From Gammaproteobacteria bacterium (GTDB lineage Bacteria; Pseudomonadota; Gammaproteobacteria; Steroidobacterales; Steroidobacteraceae): 64,000 nt of DNA. This document shows, piece by piece, positions 8,440 to 15,609 of this stretch; the first letter of the stretch is position 1, and every line of letters starts with the position of its first letter. Made by a program: the position numbers and the translations under genes. The stretch spans positions 57,956-121,955 of the forward strand of contig PKWJ01000037.1 of the NCBI GenBank assembly GCA_003132025.1, read 5' to 3'. A model generated the notes under the pieces. It was given only the letters and a program-made list of their open reading frames with translations. It did not search any database and had not been told where the DNA came from.

Positions 8440-8831
8440 TTTCCGGCGGCGGACGCCAGGTGATACAACTCGTCGGCGAAATGTCGCACCAGCCTGATTC
8501 CCCTGCCTCCTGTGTCCGCGTCGGCCAACGACGTGGGCAGCCCGGCAGGCACATAGGCGGTTGGATCAAACGGGGTACCGTCATCCTCGATGCAAATCAC
8601 GATCCGTTCGGGCTCGCGCCGGAAGCGGATCCTGAGCGTGCCGGGCTTGCCGTCGGGATAGCCGTAATGGATCACATTGCTGACGAGCTCGGTCAGGCAT
8701 AAATCGATGTGGTGCACCAGAACGGGGGATAGGAGCTGCTCCGCTCCCAGCTGTGCGACCCAGTGTTCCAGGTCCCGCAGCTGCTCCATTCTTGCCTGCA
8801 TTACCAGCTGCGAAGACCGTTCGGTTGCCAT
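8379..8831 (-). CDS. RsbW-like anti-sigma factor / serine kinase (HATPase_c_2)
   Basis: 150 residues. The GHKL ATPase fold is visible as an N-box LTELVSNVIHYGYPDG, a G1 box IEDDGTPFDP and a G2 box GGRGIRLVR, arranged as in RsbW/SpoIIAB and the BtrW family. Such proteins either hold a sigma factor or phosphorylate a STAS partner. The gene starts 12 bp after the STAS gene and is the last of the four-gene operon 12303-8379, so the STAS protein is its expected partner. No sigma factor lies in the window, so the final target is unknown. Confidence 0.85.
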   Translation of the reverse strand: MATERSSQLVMQARMEQLRDLEHWVAQLGAEQLLSPVLVHHIDLCLTELVSNVIHYGYPDGKPGTLRIRFRREPERIVICIEDDGTPFDPTAYVPAGLPTSLADADTGGRGIRLVRHFADELYHLASAAGNQLTLVFRSPRPARAADRGA

Positions 8832-8843
8832 CCGGCAGCCGTA

Positions 8844-9188
8844 TCAGGCAGCGCCAAATACCCCGCGCGCCGCGTCAAGATCATGCGCAATCGGAATGAT
8901 TGCCTGAATCCCGGTGGCCCTGAGAACCTCTTCTACCTGATCGTTCGGCTTGTACAGCACCATGGAGCCCCCGCGCAGCTTTTGAGCCTTTGCACTGACG
9001 ATCAGTGTTCGGATTCCAATCGACGCGATAAAAGTCACGTTGGACAGGTCGACCAGGATCTGGGCTCGGCGTGTAGAGGTAAGTACGCTGAATTTCAAAT
9101 CGATCTGCTGAGTGCCAACGATGTCCATTCGACCGGAGAGATCGATACCCAGGATACCGGACTCGAGCTCGTGAACCGCCATTTCCAT
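8844..9188 (-). CDS. STAS-domain anti-anti-sigma factor (RsbV/SpoIIAA-like)
   Basis: 114 residues from the ATG at 9186-9188, preceded by a GAGGA ribosome site 8 bases away; the frame is open to 9260 but that extension has no site. The STAS fold is seen as LGIDLSGRMDIVGTQQ, ILVDLSNVTFIASIGIRTLIVSA and GGSMVLYKPNDQVEEVL. Ser56 in the ASIG turn sits where anti-anti-sigma factors are phosphorylated, although the usual preceding Asp is Ala. In partner switching the unphosphorylated form sequesters the RsbW-type kinase. The PPM phosphatase encoded two genes upstream is the obvious activator. Confidence 0.87.
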   Translation of the reverse strand: MEMAVHELESGILGIDLSGRMDIVGTQQIDLKFSVLTSTRRAQILVDLSNVTFIASIGIRTLIVSAKAQKLRGGSMVLYKPNDQVEEVLRATGIQAIIPIAHDLDAARGVFGAA

Positions 9189-9269
9189 TTCGTCGATTCC
9201 TCGTCGCGATTCAGATGCATGTCGATGCGCGATTCTGCCATGGTGAACCAACGCGCTCAAGGACTGTAC

Positions 9270-11006
9270 TCAGAGCGCCGCCGCCGGCGGCGCGTGCTCC
9301 CGATGATAGCGGTGAATCGCCCAGAGGTAGATTTCCATCAGGGAGTTCTCACCCAGTTGCTCGACAATGGCGTCGCGCCCGCGTCGGCTCGTCGTGCGCT
9401 GAAGCTGTTTTCGCGCCCGCTGGAACTGGCGCAACTGATTGCGGTACTGCCAAAGCAGTTCCCGCACGGCCATCTTGTTTTGGTGCAGTTCCCAAACACC
9501 AAGCAGCACTGCCAGGCTGCCGCTGCAGAAAGTCAGTACGTTCTTTAAGGGCACGCCGGTACGGGCATCGATGTCATGCAACGCCCCGCCAAACATGAAA
9601 AGTGCCAACAGTTCGATCAGGACAGCAATGAAAACACCGCTTCTCAGTCGCCCTATCCAGAAGCTATGCCGCTCCATGGTAGCGACTTTGCGCACAAAGT
9701 AGCGATATTGATCCTCGATCCAGTTGTGCTCGACCAGCCGCGCGCGCACAGCGTGATGCTCGTTCGATTCACCTGTACCGGCCGCCCCTGATTCGATGCC
9801 ATCGAGCACAATGCTTATCCAGCCGAAACCGGCGAACCGGTATATGCCGGTAAGTTCGATCAGCTCCCTGCCATGTATGCCGCGATCAACGCCCGCCACG
9901 GCCAGGTAGAACCGCACCCTCAGTGTTTCTGCCAGCGCGCGGTAGGATAGGTATTTCCCGAACCAGCGTTTGGTCTGCACGAAGTAATACCCGAGCAGGC
10001 TCGCGAACAGGATGAGTACGTAGAACATCAGGAGAATCTTGCTCTCGGTGATTTTGTCGTAGATCAGATAGGCCAGTCCCATGGCAAACGCCGTGACTCC
10101 GAATGCGTTGAACAGCCGGTCGGAACGCCGCTGCATGTAGCCGGCAAGGGAATCGGCCTTGACGAATTGCCGGTCGATGTTCTCCAAATCCGACGCATTA
10201 CTCAGCGCCATCATGGCGGCGCTGTCGCCCAGCAACGACTGGCTGCGCACCAGACCGCCATCGGCAACAACCCGATCGAACTCGGCGTTGTATTCGTTCA
10301 GATCAGCGAGTCGTCGCTGCAACGACGACGGCATCGACTGCTGTACCTCCAGAACGTTGTCGCCGGCAAACAGCAGATAACAGCGCTGCCCCACCCCATC
10401 GAAAGCGCCGTCGGCGCCGCGGCGGATCGGCACCCAAGCCACCTGCCGCACCGTGACCTCCAGATCATCCACCACCGGGCTGATCTCGATTCTGTTGACG
10501 CTCTCGCTTTGATTCCCGGCAGCGCCCAGGAAACGAAACACCTGATCCGCCATATCTTGGGGTCGGCTGGAGGAGTGTCCGTCCCAGCATGCGAGCAACA
10601 GGCTGGCGCGCCGAATGAGGATATCTTGTGGGCTACGGGGCTGATCTGCGCCCACCTCGATCCAGTGGACCTGCGGTTGATTCTGCAGATCTTTCGCCCG
10701 GGCCGGCGCGGGCGCCACGACCAACGCGTCCACTGATATCTCCAGTCCCAGGGTCGCCAGCGCGATCGCCATGCTTGCATCGTCGCGGACGTCAAACATC
10801 AGCCTCACGTCGGTGTCGGGCAGTCGCTGTTTGATCTCGAGCAGACAGGTGACCGCCGCCTCGACCAGCGGCGGGATTTGCGCCGCTTCCAGTTCCACGT
10901 GGCCCATGAGGCCGACAATGAACGGAGAGTTGTCGAGCTGGAACGACTTGATCAAGACCTGCCTGCCTGCGGGCGGAGCAAATTCAGGGCCGCGTTCACG
11001 CTGCAT
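9270..11006 (-). CDS. SLOG-like nucleotide-sensor domain fused to SLATT-like four-TM region
   Basis: 578 residues from the ATG at 11004-11006; this start overlaps the phosphatase gene by 11 bp. The N-terminal third (about 20-165) resembles a SLOG Rossmann-like domain: VGLMGH at the first strand, DVRLMFDVRDDASMAIALATLGL where SLOG proteins have an SxxAEGAD-type motif, and LLLACWDGHSS. The active-site motif is degenerate. The C-terminal half has two membrane hairpins (about 298-342 and 455-507). Each is followed by a long basic/aromatic helix (YRALAETLRVRFYLAVAG and AVRELLWQYRNQLRQFQRA), as in SLATT 2-TM effectors. SLOG and SLATT domains are known from computational work on nucleotide-dependent bacterial conflict systems. 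Membership here is my pattern reading. Confidence 0.6.
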   Translation of the reverse strand: MQRERGPEFAPPAGRQVLIKSFQLDNSPFIVGLMGHVELEAAQIPPLVEAAVTCLLEIKQRLPDTDVRLMFDVRDDASMAIALATLGLEISVDALVVAPAPARAKDLQNQPQVHWIEVGADQPRSPQDILIRRASLLLACWDGHSSSRPQDMADQVFRFLGAAGNQSESVNRIEISPVVDDLEVTVRQVAWVPIRRGADGAFDGVGQRCYLLFAGDNVLEVQQSMPSSLQRRLADLNEYNAEFDRVVADGGLVRSQSLLGDSAAMMALSNASDLENIDRQFVKADSLAGYMQRRSDRLFNAFGVTAFAMGLAYLIYDKITESKILLMFYVLILFASLLGYYFVQTKRWFGKYLSYRALAETLRVRFYLAVAGVDRGIHGRELIELTGIYRFAGFGWISIVLDGIESGAAGTGESNEHHAVRARLVEHNWIEDQYRYFVRKVATMERHSFWIGRLRSGVFIAVLIELLALFMFGGALHDIDARTGVPLKNVLTFCSGSLAVLLGVWELHQNKMAVRELLWQYRNQLRQFQRARKQLQRTTSRRGRDAIVEQLGENSLMEIYLWAIHRYHREHAPPAAAL

Positions 11007-12303
11007 CCCACGCCAGCACGGTGAGCGTGATATCGTCGGATTGCGGCGCAGTGCCGGCAAAAACCGTGACGCTGCGACAGATATGCTCGACCAGCGCCGC
11101 GGCCGATCCATCGCCGTGCGCCTTGACCTCGGCGATCAGTCGCTCAGTGCCGTAGGCTTCATCCGCCGGGCTGAATGCCTCGGTGACGCCGTCGGTATAC
11201 AGCACCAGTCGATCCCCCGGCCGAAGCTGCGCGGTGTGATTCGGGTAGTCGATGCCCGGCATCACTCCGAGCACCAGCCCGCCCGTGCCGCCCAGGGTTT
11301 CCACCGAACCGTCGACGCGCCGCAGATAGGGCGGGTTGTGGCCGCCGTTCGCATAGCTGAGCCTGCCGGTCGTCGCGTCGAACATGCAGTAGAACACCGT
11401 CACGAACAGATCAATCGGGTTTTGCGCGAACAGTACGTCGTTGGTGTGCGCGAGGCAGGCGCCGGGCTCGAGATAGTTTGGCGCGAATTCGCGCAGGTTG
11501 GTGCGCGCCACCGCCATGAAGAACGCCGCCGGCACCCCTTTGCCGGAGACGTCGGCCATGACCAGTCCGACGCGCCCATCCGGAAGCTCGATAAAATCGT
11601 AGAAATCCCCTCCCATCGTCGTCGCCGGGATCATGCGCGCCGCGCCGTCACACCCCGGCTTCACCGGAAACGACGCCGGCAGGATCGCGATCTGCAGCGC
11701 CCGCGCGACGTCGAGCTCGGCCCTCAACTGCGCCTGCGCCTGCTCGAGCGATGCGTTCTTGTCGGCCAGTTCGCGCGTGCGCTCGGCCACCGTGTTCTCG
11801 AGGATGTGCGTCTGCAGCTTCAGCACCCGCAGCAGCCGCAGCAGTCGTAACGCCCGCACCGCGCGCGCGTCCACACCTGCGAGGTAGAACGGCGCGATCG
11901 AAATCAGGTCCACCAGGCCCTGGAAGCTGAAGATAAATGCTCTCTTGTCCTCGGCCGCCACCAGGCGCAGCAGATACTCGAACGAGAACACGGCAACGAC
12001 AATGATCTCTTCGATGTGAAACGCGCGTTTCGCCCATGAGGGCATTCCGGGAGTCGCCTCCAGGATGACGGATGCGACGCTCAGGACGATCAGCGCCAGG
12101 ATCAGACTTTCAAACGCACGTCCGAACGGCCTGTCAGGTCGCAGCAGGCGCTGCGCACGCGCGCGCATTGCGGCACCGGCAAACCGTGCTGCACGGAGCA
12201 TTGAAACACGGTGCATCGCCCGGCGCGTCTCTGACGCTGCCGGCGCCTCGTCCACGCCGGTGTCGGCGTCCCGAGCGGTGGCTGCCGTCTGAAACGCGCG
12301 CAT
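10996..12303 (-). CDS. Voltage-sensor domain fused to SpoIIE/RsbU-type PPM serine phosphatase
   Basis: 435 residues from the ATG at 12301-12303, which has AGGAG 8 bases upstream. Residues 65-162 form a Kv-type voltage sensor: S1 (65-83), S2 (95-116) with Phe106 and Glu109, S3 (124-143) with Asp132, and S4 with Arg147, 150, 153, 156, 159 and Lys162 at every third position. No S5-pore-S6 follows. Instead there is a coiled coil (165-206) and a PPM/SpoIIE phosphatase (226-435). The phosphatase carries GGDFYD (Asp233), ADVSGKG (Asp251), GGHNPP, DGVTEAF and SDDITL metal-site motifs. The predicted substrate is the phospho-STAS protein of the same operon. It is the first gene of the operon. Confidence 0.85.
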   Translation of the reverse strand: MRAFQTAATARDADTGVDEAPAASETRRAMHRVSMLRAARFAGAAMRARAQRLLRPDRPFGRAFESLILALIVLSVASVILEATPGMPSWAKRAFHIEEIIVVAVFSFEYLLRLVAAEDKRAFIFSFQGLVDLISIAPFYLAGVDARAVRALRLLRLLRVLKLQTHILENTVAERTRELADKNASLEQAQAQLRAELDVARALQIAILPASFPVKPGCDGAARMIPATTMGGDFYDFIELPDGRVGLVMADVSGKGVPAAFFMAVARTNLREFAPNYLEPGACLAHTNDVLFAQNPIDLFVTVFYCMFDATTGRLSYANGGHNPPYLRRVDGSVETLGGTGGLVLGVMPGIDYPNHTAQLRPGDRLVLYTDGVTEAFSPADEAYGTERLIAEVKAHGDGSAAALVEHICRSVTVFAGTAPQSDDITLTVLAWDAA

Positions 12304-12458
12304 GTGTCGCACTCCTTTCGTGCTACCGGCCCGCGGACTGCTCCGCGAGCATTCAGCGCGCAGTGTCGGATAAGCGGCCGGTATCGGCAACCCGCGGCCT
12401 GCCAGACCCGCCGGGCTACTGGCGCAGACTTAAGCCGGGGCAGCCGTGCCAGGCGCGA

Positions 12459-15425
12459 TCAATCGCAATAATCTGGTCCATCTGGATTGGTGATCGTCAA
12501 CATCGTTAAGGCAGTCCCGTTTTCGGGATCCGAGCAGGTCAGCGTGAGTGTGTCAGACGGCATTGCCGGAAGGGACTCTGAACCAAGCAGAGCTGTGCCG
12601 CAGAAATAACTATAAAAGTACCCGGATGCGTTAGGAGGAAGTTCCGCCAGCGGGTACTGGTTGTATGGCGTGCCGCCGTACTCATCGGTGATCGTGCAGG
12701 TGCTGCCCTCAGTGGCATTGGTCGTGGCCCACGACAGATATCCGTCATCACCAAGTCCGCTGACCTCCGCAGTGAACGAGGAGATCGTCAGCTGCGGATT
12801 TGCCGGCGTACCAGGTGCCGGCGTGCTGACGCCGACCAGCATTGACTGCGTGGCCGGCGTCGTTCCTGCAGCGCCGAAACACGTCAGAGTATAGGTGTCA
12901 ACCCCGTACGGAGAGCTGGTCGACGGGGGGTAAGCGGGATAAACGACGGTAATACTGTCGCCCTCAAAGTTCTGACCGGGGCCACCTGTAGGCAGGCCTG
13001 ACGAGGTATAGCCTTGGGTTACACCACTCACGTAGGTAGCATCGGCATACAAATCCGTCAGGTTGCAGGACGACGCCGTTGCAGTATTAACGGTGGTCCA
13101 ATCGATGTAGCCCGCCTCATCGCCTGCTGAGGGCGGCTGCAGGAAGAAGCTCGTGATCTGCGGCTGTGCCGACGCCGCGCACATCGGCACGCTGCCGGCC
13201 GGCAGCGGCCAGGTCGCATTGGGAGCATTCCCCGCCAGCTCGGTATTGATCGTCAGGTACCAGTTGGCGAGCCGGCCGTCGATGTCCCCGGCTGGATTGG
13301 GGTTGCCGCTACCCGACACCAGGTTACTGAAGAAATCGGGCAGGTTATTGCGCACGTAATTGTCGGCGGTCACAATCTCGTTCAACGCGCAATTGATGTT
13401 GCCTGCGGCGACATAGTCCTCAGCAGTGCCGATGTACCCTGATAGTGTGTTCTGAACCGAGGTCGGCACGATGTGCGCACTTGTCACTGTCTGCTCGAGC
13501 GCCTGATACTTCTCGCTCTGCAGCGTATTAGCGTAGGCCGGCGTGGGGCTGCTCAGCCCCAGCCCGATCGCATAGATCGATATGCCGCGCTGAGTGGTGG
13601 TGCTCTCATCGCAGGAGCTGGTCATTTCCGCGAGGTAGCCCGGTTGTCCTCCTAACGCAGGACCAAACAGAGAAGCGTCGGAATCCTCGGGAATCGTTCC
13701 TTCCACGGTGGTCAGATCCGAGCGCGTTCCCCAGGCGATCAACGGGATCGGTCCCCCGGGAGTGAAGGCCGAACATTCGAGATTCGACGTACCGGGCATA
13801 ACCGCATCGATGTTGCTCGCCGAGGTGACAAAACTGTTGTTGTCATTCGGGTCGATACCGGTCGCTGTGGCCTCCACCACCGCGAACCCGGATCCTGTCG
13901 GACCCGAATGGCCGCACACCGAGCCCGGAATGACGGCGGACGGGAATGACGGGCAGTAGATCGTGCCGGCACCGATCGTCAACGCACTCTGGTCGCAGGA
14001 CCAGCCCTCTTCAATGGTCACACGCGGATCGGACTGCACGGAACAGGTTTGTTCCTGCACGGTGCCTGACAGGTTATCCCCGGGGTAGGCTTGGATGATC
14101 GTGACCAGCTCCGGGCCCAACGGCTCAAACGTGCACGCGGGGTTCGGGGGAGCGCACGGGGTCCCTGTCGTGACTGTTGGCACGGACTGTATGCCGGAGT
14201 TCGAAACCGCCAGACCCACAGGGTTCATGACGTCATGGCTGACCGTTGCCAGCGGCCTATTGACCCCGCTGGCAGGTGGCGCGGCGAACGCCAGAATCTG
14301 GCCGGTGCCGTTGAACGCCAACTGGGCCACGAAGGCGTAGGGCACGTTCGCGTAGGTGCCGACCTTGATCTTCTGCAGCCCCGGCCCGAGACGCTGCGCG
14401 AAGTCGCTGACGAACTTGTTCTGCACCGTGTCGAAACGCAGGATGCGGCCGTCGATGGTGGTGAACAGCACACCGGCGTCGCCGCCCAGCGATGTATTCG
14501 CCGGCCACAGGTCCATGCCAAATGGGGCGGCAAGCTGCGCGAGGAACTTCAACCACGGAATCGCGGTCGATGTCGGACCGCCCAGCGGGAGCTGGTGCGT
14601 GGCCAGCTGGCCGGAACTGCCGTAGATCTTGCCGCTCGAATAGACGATGAGGCGCGCGTCGAAGCTATCGCCCACGAGCACCAGCAGATCGCCCGCCTTC
14701 CACAGTACAGTGCCGGTGCTGGTCACCGCCGATGCGCTGGCAACCAGCGTTTCGGCAAGCGCCAGGGTCAGCGTGTTGGAGAATTTGTTATCGATCAGGA
14801 CCGGTGCGCAGTAAGCGCCGGCGGCACCGCTGCAGTACTGGTTGGCTGTGCTGTTGAAGGGAAGCACCCAGACCGACGGTTTGGGGTCCCATGGACCGCT
14901 GGAGGAGACCACAAACACGTTACCGTTAGCATCAGCCGACACACCGTTGGGCCGCGCCGGGCCTGAACCCAGTTTGCTCCACTTGAAGATGATCTGAGCT
15001 GTGGGGTTCACGGCCGGCGCGCCTTTGGCCGGTTCGTAGCAATTCGGCAGCGTGCTGGCTGCCGAGTAACGCACGATTTGCCCCTTGATTGCGTCAGCGG
15101 CGATCAAATCGAGCGTCTTGCAAACCGAGTTCGAAACCCAAGCCAGCGCATCGAAGCCGCCGTGCGTGGACTCATCCTTGGCGTTATTGATCGGCGTAAT
15201 CGCGTTGGCGATCACCGGCGCGATCGGGGTGGTGCTGCTCGGACCGATTACGAGATCGTAGACCAAATCGCCGTTCGAGTTGGCAGCGGTGACCTGCAGC
15301 TGATCCGCATTGACGCTCGCCACGATGCCCAGCAGCGCCGCGCCGGTGAGCAGGCGCGCCAGGACAATGCGGCAAATACCGGACGTGGCAGTCACTGATT
15401 CTCGGGTTGCATTGTTATTTTTCAT
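12459..15425 (-). CDS. Large secreted protein with propeller-like region and two C-terminal repeat domains
   Basis: About 988 residues from the ATG at 15423-15425. The frame is open to 15491, but the signal peptide (RIVLARLLTGAALLGIVASVNA) fits this start better. Residues about 40-420 contain propeller-like phrases (NGVSADANGNVFVVSSSG, LFTTIDGRILRFDTVQN). A middle section is rich in Ser/Gly/Thr and Cys, and a helical stretch follows around 650-740. The last 220 residues carry two similar beta-domains of the form I(S/T)SF...GYxxWxTxN...SxCxxTD. No enzyme motif is recognised. Probably a cell-surface or extracellular protein; function unknown. Confidence 0.6.
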   Translation of the reverse strand: MKNNNATRESVTATSGICRIVLARLLTGAALLGIVASVNADQLQVTAANSNGDLVYDLVIGPSSTTPIAPVIANAITPINNAKDESTHGGFDALAWVSNSVCKTLDLIAADAIKGQIVRYSAASTLPNCYEPAKGAPAVNPTAQIIFKWSKLGSGPARPNGVSADANGNVFVVSSSGPWDPKPSVWVLPFNSTANQYCSGAAGAYCAPVLIDNKFSNTLTLALAETLVASASAVTSTGTVLWKAGDLLVLVGDSFDARLIVYSSGKIYGSSGQLATHQLPLGGPTSTAIPWLKFLAQLAAPFGMDLWPANTSLGGDAGVLFTTIDGRILRFDTVQNKFVSDFAQRLGPGLQKIKVGTYANVPYAFVAQLAFNGTGQILAFAAPPASGVNRPLATVSHDVMNPVGLAVSNSGIQSVPTVTTGTPCAPPNPACTFEPLGPELVTIIQAYPGDNLSGTVQEQTCSVQSDPRVTIEEGWSCDQSALTIGAGTIYCPSFPSAVIPGSVCGHSGPTGSGFAVVEATATGIDPNDNNSFVTSASNIDAVMPGTSNLECSAFTPGGPIPLIAWGTRSDLTTVEGTIPEDSDASLFGPALGGQPGYLAEMTSSCDESTTTQRGISIYAIGLGLSSPTPAYANTLQSEKYQALEQTVTSAHIVPTSVQNTLSGYIGTAEDYVAAGNINCALNEIVTADNYVRNNLPDFFSNLVSGSGNPNPAGDIDGRLANWYLTINTELAGNAPNATWPLPAGSVPMCAASAQPQITSFFLQPPSAGDEAGYIDWTTVNTATASSCNLTDLYADATYVSGVTQGYTSSGLPTGGPGQNFEGDSITVVYPAYPPSTSSPYGVDTYTLTCFGAAGTTPATQSMLVGVSTPAPGTPANPQLTISSFTAEVSGLGDDGYLSWATTNATEGSTCTITDEYGGTPYNQYPLAELPPNASGYFYSYFCGTALLGSESLPAMPSDTLTLTCSDPENGTALTMLTITNPDGPDYCD

Positions 15426-15609
15426 GATTCCCGGATTCCCCATAGCTCGGGTCGCCGACACGAGGCGGCCGGGCGATATGTCTGACAGCAAATAGACCGT
15501 TCTTATAGCTCTGCAGCAATCGATCCGCTGCAGTAATGAAAAAGGCTACACCACGCCGGTGGCCAACACCAGAGTCCGGAGCAACGCACAATGCACGAAC
15601 TCAATTATG

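Noticed and set aside
8379..12303. Reading the operon as a standard RsbUVW sigma-B-type module
   Set aside because: No sigma factor gene is adjacent and an extra SLOG/SLATT-like gene is inserted, so a plain sigma-B label would be misleading.
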